Below, in pieces: positions 40,883 through 48,750 of a stretch of DNA of 48,750 bases (within the stretch, counting starts at the first letter, position 1; each line of letters begins with the position of its first letter). The translations under genes were made by a program, and so were the position numbers. Origin of the DNA: Streptomyces aurantiacus (GTDB taxonomy: Bacteria > Actinomycetota > Actinomycetes > Streptomycetales > Streptomycetaceae); contig NZ_LIPP01000203.1 of NCBI RefSeq assembly GCF_001418335.1, forward strand, positions 1 to 48,750. The letters are read 5' to 3'. The notes beneath the pieces are model-generated. The model was given only the letters and a program-made list of their open reading frames with translations, was not told the origin of the DNA and made no database searches.

Positions 40883-43800
40883 ATGACGTCTGCAGCTCAG
40901 CGTGAGACCGAGCGGACGGGGGCGGAGCAACTCCCCGAGGAAGGCAATCTCGTCGAGGTGCGTGGCCAGTCGTGGGTGGTCGCCCGCGTCGAACCGTCCT
41001 CGCCGTCCCCGGCATCCCCGGCGTCCTTGCCGTCCTCGGGCGCACGGGGCGGCGAGGGGAACCGCCGCCCGGTCACCCTGATCCACCTGCAGTCCGTCGC
41101 CGACGGCCGCTTCGGCGACACCCTCTCCGTCATCTGGGAGGTCGAGCCCGGCCGCCGCGTCCTGCCCGCCGGCTCCCTTCCCGACGCCTCAACCGGCTCC
41201 TACGACTCCCCGAATCGCCTGGCCGCATTCCTGGACGCCGTCCGCTGGTCCGCCGTCGCCTCCGCCGACGCCAAAACCCTCCAGGCGCCGTTCCGTTCCG
41301 GCGTCGCCGTCGAGCCGTACCAGCTGGAGCCGGTCTCCCGCGCCGTCGGCGCGCCCCGCGTCAACCTGCTCCTCGCCGACGACGTCGGCCTCGGCAAGAC
41401 CATCGAGGCCGGCCTCGTCGTCCAGGAGCTGATGCTGCGCGGCCGGGCCCGCCGCACCATGGTCGTCTGCCCGGCCGGCCTGACCCTCAAGTGGCGCGAC
41501 GAGATGACCGAGAAGTTCGGCCTGGAGTTCACCATCGTCGACTCCGAGCACTGCGCCCGCCTGCGCCGCACCCATGGCACAGCGGCAAATCCCTTCCGCG
41601 TCCACCCGCTCACCATCGTCTCCCTGCCCTGGCTGCGCGGTCAGAAGGCCCAGCGTCTCCTCGACGAGGTCATCGGAGGCGCCGAGGAGAGCACCGACGG
41701 CGAGCACAAGCGCTTCTTCGACCTGCTCGTCCTCGACGAGGCCCACCACGTCGCACCCGCCGCGCCCAAGCAGGTGTACGCGGTCGACTCCCAGCAGACG
41801 AAGCTGATACGCCGCCTCGTCCCGCACTTCGAGCACCGCCTCTTCCTCTCCGCCACCCCGCACAACGGCTACCCCGAGTCGTACACGGCCCTCCTCGAAC
41901 TCATCGACGACCAGCGTTTCGCGCGCGGTGTCGACCCCGACAAGGAAGCGCTCAAGGACACCGTCGTACGACGCCTCAAGGTGAGCGTCACCAACGCCGA
42001 CGGCACGCCCCGCTTCCGTACCCGCAGGACCCGCGAGCTCTCCGTCGACTACACGCAACAGGAGCGCACGATCCACGAGTTGCTCGGCTCGTTCGCCGCG
42101 CTGCGCCGCACCAAGCTGACGCCGAAGGCCCGTGGCGGACGCCGCGCCGCCGACCTGGTGACGCTGCTCCTGAAGAAGCGTCTGTTCTCCTCCCCGGCCG
42201 CCTTCCTGCACACCGTCCAGGTCTACCTCTCCCACCTGGACGACACCGGTCCCGAGCGCGGCCGTACGGCAGCCGCCGAAGTCCCCGAGTGGCTGGAGGA
42301 GTTCGCGGACCTGGTCGCCGACCTCGACGACACCGGCCTGGTCGACGCGGAGGACGACGCGCTGACCCGCTCCACCTCGCTCACCCCGGCGGAGGACGGC
42401 CAGGAACTCGAACTGCTCCAGGAGATGGAGCGCTGGGCCCTCACCCACGAAGCGGCCCCGGACTCGAAGGCCGAAACGTTCATTCAGGAACTGACACGAA
42501 TATGCCGTACGCCTGACGGCAAGCGCTGGACCGACCAACGGGTCGTGGTCTTCACCGAGTACCGCGACACCCAGAAGTGGCTCCACGACCTCCTCCAGCA
42601 GGAGCAACTCACCGACGGCGGCCGGGTGGAGCGCCTGCACGGAGGTCTGCCGGCCGAGGAACGCGAGCGCATACGCCTCGGCTTCCAGGCCGACCCGTCC
42701 CGCCCCGAGGGCAAGGTCCGCATCCTGCTGGCGACCGATGCCGCGGGTGAAGGCATCGACCTCCAGAACCACTGCCACCGCCTGATCAACTACGACATAC
42801 CCTTCAACCCCAACAAGCTCGAACAGCGCATCGGCCGTATCGACCGTTGGGGCCAGCAGCAGGATCCGGAGATCGCCCACTTCATCGGCTCCGGCTGGCA
42901 GCAGGCGCAGGCCGGCTCGTACGAGGCCGACCTGGAGTTCCTCTCCCGCGTCGCCAAGAAGGTCGCCCGCATGGAGCGCGACCTCGGCTCCGTCAATGCC
43001 GTCCTCGCCGACGCCGTACAGCGCCGTATGACCGGCGACACGGCGCACGTCGACATCGAGAACGCCAAGCCGAAGCCGATCAAGGGCCGCCGCACGGGCG
43101 GCGAGGTCGCACCCGAGCAGAACGTCACCGCGCAGACCAAGCGGCTCGCCGACCAGTACGACGAGACGGTGACCGCGCTCGGCCTCACGCCGGCGAACGT
43201 CAAGCGCGTCGTCGAGACGGCCCTCGCCCTGGACCACCAACCGCCGCTCCTGCCCGCCACGTTCGGCGCCGAGAGCTTCCAACCGGGCGACCTCTTCGAC
43301 GTACAGCCGCTCTCCGGAAGCTGGGAGCGCGCGACCCGCGGCCTCGCGCACAAGCTCCGCGAGGGCGAGCAGCGCCCGCTCACCTTCTCCCCGCAAGTGT
43401 CCGCGCAGGCCAGGGACGACGTCGTCCTTGCCCACCTCAAGCACCCGCTCGTCGCGCTCTCCACGCGCCTGCTGACGGCCGCCGTCTGGAACGCCGACAC
43501 GGTGGGCCTGAGCCGTGTCACCGCCGTCGTCTCCGACGACCCCGCCGTCACGACGACGCTCGTCTCCGCGTACGCCCGCTACGTCCTCGTCGGCACCGAC
43601 GGCACCCGTCTGCACGAGGAAGTCCTGTACGCGGGCGGCTGGTTCGGCGACACGGGCCGCTTCCGCCGCTGGGAGTCGGTCGGCGAACAGGGCCGCGTCC
43701 TGTCCCAGGCCCTCACCGAGGGTACGGAGGCGGCCCCGCACCTCCGACAGGAACTCACCGAGTCCTGGCCGAGGCTCCGCGACCCGCTCTACCGCTCCCT

Positions 43801-44164
43801 GGAGGCCCGCGCCGGCGAACTCGGCCGCCGGCTGGAGAGCCGCCTCGCCGACCGCCGGACCGAGGAGGAGCGCCGCATCACCGGCACCCTCGACCGCTTC
43901 GAGGCCACCCTGCGCGCCAAGCTCAAGGAAGAGGGCGACGGGGAGGGCGAACAGCTCGCCCTGCTCACCGCCCATGAACTGACGGGCCACGAACGCCGCC
44001 AGTTCGAGGACGACCGCCGCCGCTGGCAGGAACGCCTCGAAGGCCTCCCCGCCGAACGCGAGCGCGAACTCGCCGCCATCGCCGCCCGCTACCGCGAGCC
44101 ACTCTCCCACCTCTTCCCCGCCGCCGTCGTCTTCGTGATCCCCGCAAAGGAAGCCCGCCGATGA
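40883..44164 (+). CDS. SNF2-type helicase, DISARM DrmD-like
   Basis: A 1093-residue superfamily 2 helicase. Motif I DDVGLGKTIEAG (about residue 166), motif II VLDEAHHVAP (DEAH form, about 284), motif III LFLSATPHNG, then a helicase C domain with VVFTEYRDTQ, LLATDAAGEGIDLQ and motif VI RIGRIDRWGQ (about 650). Domain order and length match the SNF2-like DrmD of class 1 DISARM more than RapA or chromatin remodellers. The ATG at 40883 follows GAGGGGA; an ATG at 40859 has a poorer leader. The stop overlaps the methyltransferase ATG. It probably translocates on DNA. Confidence 0.87.
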   Translation: MTSAAQRETERTGAEQLPEEGNLVEVRGQSWVVARVEPSSPSPASPASLPSSGARGGEGNRRPVTLIHLQSVADGRFGDTLSVIWEVEPGRRVLPAGSLPDASTGSYDSPNRLAAFLDAVRWSAVASADAKTLQAPFRSGVAVEPYQLEPVSRAVGAPRVNLLLADDVGLGKTIEAGLVVQELMLRGRARRTMVVCPAGLTLKWRDEMTEKFGLEFTIVDSEHCARLRRTHGTAANPFRVHPLTIVSLPWLRGQKAQRLLDEVIGGAEESTDGEHKRFFDLLVLDEAHHVAPAAPKQVYAVDSQQTKLIRRLVPHFEHRLFLSATPHNGYPESYTALLELIDDQRFARGVDPDKEALKDTVVRRLKVSVTNADGTPRFRTRRTRELSVDYTQQERTIHELLGSFAALRRTKLTPKARGGRRAADLVTLLLKKRLFSSPAAFLHTVQVYLSHLDDTGPERGRTAAAEVPEWLEEFADLVADLDDTGLVDAEDDALTRSTSLTPAEDGQELELLQEMERWALTHEAAPDSKAETFIQELTRICRTPDGKRWTDQRVVVFTEYRDTQKWLHDLLQQEQLTDGGRVERLHGGLPAEERERIRLGFQADPSRPEGKVRILLATDAAGEGIDLQNHCHRLINYDIPFNPNKLEQRIGRIDRWGQQQDPEIAHFIGSGWQQAQAGSYEADLEFLSRVAKKVARMERDLGSVNAVLADAVQRRMTGDTAHVDIENAKPKPIKGRRTGGEVAPEQNVTAQTKRLADQYDETVTALGLTPANVKRVVETALALDHQPPLLPATFGAESFQPGDLFDVQPLSGSWERATRGLAHKLREGEQRPLTFSPQVSAQARDDVVLAHLKHPLVALSTRLLTAAVWNADTVGLSRVTAVVSDDPAVTTTLVSAYARYVLVGTDGTRLHEEVLYAGGWFGDTGRFRRWESVGEQGRVLSQALTEGTEAAPHLRQELTESWPRLRDPLYRSLEARAGELGRRLESRLADRRTEEERRITGTLDRFEATLRAKLKEEGDGEGEQLALLTAHELTGHERRQFEDDRRRWQERLEGLPAERERELAAIAARYREPLSHLFPAAVVFVIPAKEARR

Positions 44165-47100
44165 GCCCCCGCCGCCCCATGAGCCGTGGAATAGCCGCCG
44201 CCAAGGCCCAGGCCGTGGACGGCCGTCGGCAGCACCAGGAGTGGCTCGACCTCACCGAGGTCTCCGGCCCCTTCCTGACCATGCCCGTTCTGCTGCGCGC
44301 CTGGCCCCAGCTCGACCCCCTGGAGAAGGACGAGCGGGCCAGGCTCCGCGCCCGGCACGCCGACTGGCAGACCGACACCGTCGCCGGGCGCGACGAGTGG
44401 GTGGCCTACGTCCTGGGCCGCCTGCTCGGCTGGGACGACGCGCTGACGTTGCGCCAGGGAGACTCCGAGCACCACGGCCTGGACCGCCTGACCCTGCGGG
44501 TCGCGGAGCACAGCACCGAGGTGCGCCCCGACTTCGCGCTGGTCGAACCGGGAGCGGACCTCGCCGCCGAACCCGATGCGGAATCCGCCGCCAAGCGCGT
44601 ACAACTGCTCGGCATCACGGTCCCGGCCGGCACGGCACCCACCGCCCGCGCGGGCGGTGGCGGCGACTGGGCCGCGGCCCCCGCCGACCGCCTGGCCCGC
44701 CTCCTGCGCCACCACGGAGTACCGCTCGGCCTGGTCACCGACGGCCGCTGGTGGTGCCTGGTCTGGGCCCCGCTCGGCGGCGTCACGACCACGGCCGTCC
44801 TCGACACCATCGGCTGGAACGAGGCGGCCGAACGGAACGTGGTCCGAGCGTTCGTGTCCCTTCTCCGCCGCCGCCGCTTCTTCGAGTACGACGACGCCGA
44901 GACGCTGATCGGGCTGCTGAAGGCCGGCCTGGCGGCGGGCGAGGACGTTACCGAGGCGCTGGGCGTCCAGGTCCGCCAGGCGGTCGAACTCCTCGTGGAC
45001 GCCATAGGGCGGGCGGACGTACGCGGAGTCGACAACGGCGCGCCGGGCCTGCACGCGTCGGGCGTGAGCGCGGGTGACGTCTACCGGGGCGCGGTGGCGG
45101 TCATGATGCGCATCGTCTTCCTCCTCTTCGCGGAGGAACGGGGCCTGCTCCCGGCGGACAACGAGGTGTACGCCCGCTCGTACTCGGCGCGATTCCTGCG
45201 CGACGAGCTGAAGACACGGGCGGACGAGGAGGGCGAGACGTCACTGGAACACACGACGTCGGCGTGGCACCGCCTGATAGCCCTTTTCCACGCGGTGCAC
45301 GGGGGAGTGGACCACCCGGCTTCGGGCTTCCACCTCCCCGCCTACGACGGCTCGATCTTCGACCCCGACACATACCCGTGGCTGGAGCGCACCACCCCAC
45401 TCCTCCCGATCGACGACCGGGCGGTGCTCCACATGCTCCAGGCCGTGCAGGAGGTCCGCGTCGGCAAGGGCAAGGACCGTGAGGTCCGCACGCTCAGCTT
45501 CCGCGCGCTGCACGTCGAGCAGATCGGTTACGTCTACGAGGGCTTGCTGTCCTTCGACGGACGCCGGGCAACCGAGCACATGGTGGGGCTGATCGGCCCG
45601 GAGGGCCTGGAACACGAGGTGCCGCTGAGGGAGTTGGAGTCGCTGGCGGCGAAGTCGGCCGGCTCACTGCCGAACCTGGCCAAGTCGATCCACGAGAAGT
45701 GGAAGGACCCCAAGCCCCCGGCGACGGCAGGCCAGCTGGAGAAGAAGCTGGCGCCGCTGGGCACGGAGAACACGGCGGAGGCAAGGCGCCGCCTGAACGC
45801 GGTCACGAAGGAACCGGGCCTCACGGACCGGCTGCTGCCGTTCGTAGGCATCCTGCGAGACGACCTGCGCGGCCTGCCGACAGTCATCCCGAACGGCGCG
45901 CTGTACGTGACTGAGTCCTCTCTGAGGAAGATCACGGGGACGCACTACACGCCCCGTTTCCTGGCGGAGGAGGTAGTCCTCCACGCCCTGGAGCCGTTGG
46001 TCTACGAGCCGGGCCCGCTCCAGACGGCGGACACGGGGGAGTGGCGCCTGAAGTCGAGGAATCAGATACTCGGCCTGAAGGTCGCGGACATCGCGGTGGG
46101 CTCGGCGGCGTTCCTGGTGGCAGCGTGCCGTTATTTGGGTGACCGTCTCATCGAGGCCTGGGAGTCGGAGGGCCGCGCGGACGCGATGGCGTACCGGGCG
46201 GGGCGAGCCGTGGACGCGGTCACTTCGGCGGACGCGGAGCAGGACCCGGTGGTGGTCGAGGCCCGCCGCCAGATCATCGAGCACTGTCTGTACGGGGTGG
46301 ACATCAACCCGATGGCCGTGGAGATGGCCAAGCTGTCGCTGTGGCTGGTGTCGATGGACCCGGGGCGCCCGTTCACGTTCCTGGACGACCGGTTGGTGGT
46401 GGGGGACTCGCTGCTGGGTGTGCACAACATGGAGCAGATCCAGTCCGTGCACATGAAGCCCGGTCAGCAGGCTGACATCTTGGCGGAGCAGGCCCGGCAG
46501 TTGGTGGACCAGCTGACGCGGGAGCGGTTGGCCATCACGGCCATCAAGGGTGTCGACCTGCCGGCGCTTCAGCAGAAGCGGCAACGGTTGGAAGAGGTCA
46601 ACCGTCACTCGCGGCGCCTGCGGTTGGTGGGTGACCTGATCGTGGGGGCGGCGCTGGCCACTTGCGCTTCGGGGCGGGTTCCTTGGTATGAGGAGGAGGG
46701 CGGGGAGCGGGTTCGGGATCTGTTCCCCCGGGCTGCGTGGATCGTGCAGCGGATCATGGAGGACGGGGTCGAGGACGACTCCGAGGTGGTGCGGGCGGCT
46801 CGGGCTACGGCGGAGGAGTGGCTGAGGGCGGAGTTGCCGGAGGGGGGAGTGGAACGGCGGCCTGTGCATTGGCCGTTGGTTTTTCCGGAGGTATTTACGC
46901 GGCGGGGCGGTTTTGATGCGCTTGTAGGAAATCCTCCATTCCTGGGTGGGAAGAAAATCACCGGCGCGCTGGGAGAGAGTTACCGAGAGTACATCGTGGA
47001 ATTTCTTGCCTCTCGCAGGCGTGGGAGTGCTGATCTTGTGGCCTATTTTGAGCTTCGGGCGCACAAGCTACTGAATATATCTGGACAGACTGGGTTGATT

Positions 47101-48501
47101 GCTACGAATACTCTGGCCCAGGGTGATTCGCGTGAAGTCGGCCTGGATCAGATCGCTGCGTCTGGTGTAACGATTCGCAGAGCCGTGAAAAGTGCTCCTT
47201 GGCCATCTGCTTCGGCAGTGCTTGAATACTGCGCAGTATGGACCACTAAGCGCGGTATCGAGGAGGGAGCTTCGGTTGTGCTTGGGAGGGAAACGGTACT
47301 GAACGGTATCTCAACATCCCTGAATCCGGCGACTCGGGAATCATCGTGGGCAGAAGTTCTTGATCGAAATGGCGGCCAGTCGTTTATTGGCTCTTATGTT
47401 CTAGGTCTTGGGTTCACTGTTGCAGAAAGTGAGGCGAGGCAATGGATCGCTGAAGACAGGCGCTACTCGGAAGTCCTCTTTCCGTACCTTAATGGTCAGG
47501 ACATCAACGGGCACCCAGAACACTCGGCCGAACGCTGGGTGATCAACTTTCATGACTGGTCGGAGTCGAAAGCTGCGGAGTATCCCCGGGCTTTTGGGAA
47601 GATCGTGAATGACGTAAAGCCTGAGAGGCAGAAGCGGACGAAGAGCGGGGATTTCGCCCTTCGTAAACCGCTGCCGCAGCGCTATTGGCATTACGCGGAC
47701 AAGCGTCCCGGAATGGTGAGAGTACTTGCATCTCTGGATCGCTGCATCGTGATCACCATCGTCAGCAAGGCTGTGATGCCTGTGATGGTGCCGACGGGAG
47801 CTGTGTTGACGCACAGGCTAAGCGTCTTTGCGTCAAGCGATATGGCCATGCTTGCTGTTCTCAGTAGCTCGCTGCATTTCTGGTGGACTCTTGATCGCAC
47901 ATCGACGCTAGAGACAAGAGTAAACTACAGCCCGACTGACGTTTTCGAAACACTTTCCCTTCCTGATATGTCCAGTCGGCTCAGGAATGCTGGAATGCGC
48001 CTGGATGCCTTTCGTCGGCGCGTTATGATGGCCCGTGGTGCGGGCCTAACTGACACCTACAACCTCGTGCATGATCCTGAATGCAATAGTGAGGACATAG
48101 TTGAATTGCGGCGGATTCATGAGGAAATTGATAAAGCTGTTGTTGAGGCGTACGGCTGGTGCGACCTCTTGGATGAGTGTCAAGGGATCCCACCCGTAGA
48201 CCCAACTCACGAATCGGTCTCCCTTGGCCACGGATTTCATGAGACAGACCAGGGTATCCGCTACACCATCGGCCTTCTTGCCCGAACTGAGATCATTGAC
48301 CGCCTGCGCCAGCTGAACCACCAGGCGTATACCGACGAGGTTCACCTCGGTCTGCACAAGGGCGTAACGGAGAAGAAGGCGAGGGAGAAGCACCCCGACC
48401 TGCCCCCGCCGTCGCCCGAAGCTATCCGGCAGCGCAAGGAGCAACTAGCTACCCGAGGTGGGTCGGATTTCGGCGAGGGCGCTGAGGGCGCCCTCTTCTG
48501 A
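44161..48501 (+). CDS. Eco57I-type DNA methyltransferase, DISARM DrmMI-like
   Basis: A 1446-residue N6-adenine methyltransferase. The N-terminal 600 residues are a long region with no motif that I can name, including IVFLLFAEERGLLPA, which recurs in such enzymes. Motif I is VADIAVGSAAFLVAAC (about residue 640-655), then YGVDINPMAVEMAKLSLWL, and motif IV NPPF in ALVGNPPFLGG (about 915). The remainder is a target-recognition region. The gene overlaps the helicase stop by four bases. GC content falls sharply from about 46.87 kb to 48.25 kb, that is, over the recognition region only, and rises again at the 3' end. It has the size expected for DrmMI or a type IIG/BREX-like enzyme. No PD-(D/E)xK nuclease motif was recognised. 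Confidence 0.88.
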   Translation: MSPRRPMSRGIAAAKAQAVDGRRQHQEWLDLTEVSGPFLTMPVLLRAWPQLDPLEKDERARLRARHADWQTDTVAGRDEWVAYVLGRLLGWDDALTLRQGDSEHHGLDRLTLRVAEHSTEVRPDFALVEPGADLAAEPDAESAAKRVQLLGITVPAGTAPTARAGGGGDWAAAPADRLARLLRHHGVPLGLVTDGRWWCLVWAPLGGVTTTAVLDTIGWNEAAERNVVRAFVSLLRRRRFFEYDDAETLIGLLKAGLAAGEDVTEALGVQVRQAVELLVDAIGRADVRGVDNGAPGLHASGVSAGDVYRGAVAVMMRIVFLLFAEERGLLPADNEVYARSYSARFLRDELKTRADEEGETSLEHTTSAWHRLIALFHAVHGGVDHPASGFHLPAYDGSIFDPDTYPWLERTTPLLPIDDRAVLHMLQAVQEVRVGKGKDREVRTLSFRALHVEQIGYVYEGLLSFDGRRATEHMVGLIGPEGLEHEVPLRELESLAAKSAGSLPNLAKSIHEKWKDPKPPATAGQLEKKLAPLGTENTAEARRRLNAVTKEPGLTDRLLPFVGILRDDLRGLPTVIPNGALYVTESSLRKITGTHYTPRFLAEEVVLHALEPLVYEPGPLQTADTGEWRLKSRNQILGLKVADIAVGSAAFLVAACRYLGDRLIEAWESEGRADAMAYRAGRAVDAVTSADAEQDPVVVEARRQIIEHCLYGVDINPMAVEMAKLSLWLVSMDPGRPFTFLDDRLVVGDSLLGVHNMEQIQSVHMKPGQQADILAEQARQLVDQLTRERLAITAIKGVDLPALQQKRQRLEEVNRHSRRLRLVGDLIVGAALATCASGRVPWYEEEGGERVRDLFPRAAWIVQRIMEDGVEDDSEVVRAARATAEEWLRAELPEGGVERRPVHWPLVFPEVFTRRGGFDALVGNPPFLGGKKITGALGESYREYIVEFLASRRRGSADLVAYFELRAHKLLNISGQTGLIATNTLAQGDSREVGLDQIAASGVTIRRAVKSAPWPSASAVLEYCAVWTTKRGIEEGASVVLGRETVLNGISTSLNPATRESSWAEVLDRNGGQSFIGSYVLGLGFTVAESEARQWIAEDRRYSEVLFPYLNGQDINGHPEHSAERWVINFHDWSESKAAEYPRAFGKIVNDVKPERQKRTKSGDFALRKPLPQRYWHYADKRPGMVRVLASLDRCIVITIVSKAVMPVMVPTGAVLTHRLSVFASSDMAMLAVLSSSLHFWWTLDRTSTLETRVNYSPTDVFETLSLPDMSSRLRNAGMRLDAFRRRVMMARGAGLTDTYNLVHDPECNSEDIVELRRIHEEIDKAVVEAYGWCDLLDECQGIPPVDPTHESVSLGHGFHETDQGIRYTIGLLARTEIIDRLRQLNHQAYTDEVHLGLHKGVTEKKAREKHPDLPPPSPEAIRQRKEQLATRGGSDFGEGAEGALF
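46875..48250. other. Low-GC segment inside the methyltransferase gene
   Basis: Hand counts of 60-base rows give 33/60, 32/60, 28/60, 36/60, 33/60 and 33/60 GC from 46921 to 47280, and 27/60 in the row at 48061. By contrast, the row at 45541 gives 42/60 and the row at 48361 gives 42/60. The reading frame is open throughout, so this is not a frameshift or an insertion. The left edge lies close to the NPPF motif. Confidence 0.8.
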
Positions 48502-48513
48502 GCCGTAAGCATG

Positions 48514-48562
48514 ACAACGGACTCGCTCCTGTCACCCCAAGTGACGCGAGCGAGCCCGTTGT
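48514..48562. terminator. Long hairpin terminator, probably bidirectional
   Basis: ACAACGG, ACTCGCTC, CT, GTCAC (48514-48535), loop CCCAA, then GTGAC, GC, GAGCGAGC, CCGTTGT (48541-48562). Nineteen of 22 positions pair. It lies between the convergent methyltransferase and DUF397 genes and marks the end of the island operon. Confidence 0.85.
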
Positions 48563-48586
48563 TCCACTCATAGGCTGTGCTCGGCC

Positions 48587-48750
48587 CTACTCCACTGCGA
48601 GCGCCACGAAGGCCGCCCACTCGCCTCGGCGGACCCGCAGTATGGGCCCGCCTCCCAGGGCCTTCGAGTCCCGTATGAATACGGCGTCCAGGTCTGCGGC
48701 TACCTCCACGCAGTCGCCACCGTTTGTGCCGCTGTAGCTGCTCTTGAACC
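48587..48750 (-). CDS. DUF397 domain protein (partial, 5' end outside window)
   Basis: Reading leftward from the window edge gives 53 residues and a TAG stop at 48587-48589. The DUF397 pattern is clear: FKSSYSGTNGGDCVEVAADL, then FIRDSKALGGGPILRV and WAAFVALAVE. DUF397 proteins in Streptomyces are usually paired with XRE regulators (BldB/WhiJ-like systems). The partner and start lie beyond the window. It is convergent with the methyltransferase gene. Confidence 0.9.
   Translation of the reverse strand, partial: FKSSYSGTNGGDCVEVAADLDAVFIRDSKALGGGPILRVRRGEWAAFVALAVE

Noticed and set aside
41189..44110. A 973-codon open frame on the minus strand opposite the helicase gene
   Set aside because: It mirrors the helicase codons, lacks any recognisable motif and is Gly/Val/Glu-rich as expected from a GC-rich shadow frame.
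36154..48501. Type 2 BREX (Pgl) system
   Set aside because: There is a kinase and a large methyltransferase, but no PglZ phosphatase or PglY ATPase, and neither kinase resembles the very large PglW.
44161..48501. Frameshift or insertion explaining the low-GC part of the methyltransferase
   Set aside because: The frame is open through the whole segment and the protein continues to a normal high-GC C terminus; recombination in frame explains it better.
1..48750. Integrated phage, ICE or transposon
   Set aside because: No integrase, transposase, attachment-site repeat or tRNA was found; only the methyltransferase segment shows foreign composition.

Overview
The window is high-GC actinobacterial chromosome, almost certainly Streptomyces. 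The signs are codon third positions that are nearly all G or C, GTG and TTG starts, many 4-base ATGA/GTGA gene overlaps, a bldA-type TTA codon, a DUF397 protein, DtxR-type iron boxes, and a type III polyketide synthase of the RppA family. No rRNA, tRNA, CRISPR array, integrase or transposase was seen.

Layout. (1) 0.1-2.2 kb: a TetR regulator divergent from an acyl-CoA dehydrogenase, with a strong inverted repeat between them. (2) 2.3-10.0 kb, minus strand: a flavoprotein, LigB-type ATP-dependent DNA ligase, NUDIX hydrolase, aldehyde dehydrogenase, a small conserved protein, then the pigment operon rppA / CYP158A2-like P450 / MomA-like cupin (tetrahydroxynaphthalene to flaviolin-type pigments). 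From memory this order resembles the S. coelicolor SCO1202-SCO1208 region. Copies of a dispersed intergenic repeat punctuate it. (3) 10.1-14.2 kb: an XRE-cupin regulator and a coupled operon of a quinone oxidoreductase and two unlike acyl-CoA dehydrogenases, the second lacking the usual catalytic Glu motif. (4) 14.5-17.4 kb: secreted or membrane proteins (PLC/GDPD-like enzyme, small membrane protein, phosphodiester glycosidase) and a DUF779 protein. (5) 17.6-20.2 kb: TetR regulator divergent from an SDR and an aldo/keto reductase.

(6) 20.3-30.3 kb: a divergent pair of units. Leftward is a fully coupled Dpp/Opp-type ABC transporter operon ending in a TauE/SafE permease. Rightward are glucarate dehydratase, a D-2-hydroxyacid dehydrogenase and a KdgD-type dehydratase. 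Both are preceded by the same 12-base motif. I infer an aldarate uptake and catabolism system. (7) 30.4-35.1 kb: iron-box controlled PPOX flavoprotein and siderophore ABC importer (ATPase, lipoprotein, fused double permease). (8) 35.1-36.0 kb: an ECF41-type sigma factor.

(9) 36.1-48.5 kb: the most unusual part. A HTH/N6-methylase/TRD fusion (minus) is divergent from two cytoplasmic Ser/Thr kinases (plus), followed by a translationally coupled SNF2-type helicase and a 1446-residue Eco57I-type methyltransferase. The last two resemble DISARM DrmD and DrmMI, but drmA, drmB and drmC are absent in the window. The methyltransferase shows a sharp GC drop, from about 70% to about 45-60%, over only its C-terminal part, as expected if its target-recognition region was exchanged. 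I propose this as a candidate kinase-linked modification/defence island. The window ends inside a DUF397 gene.
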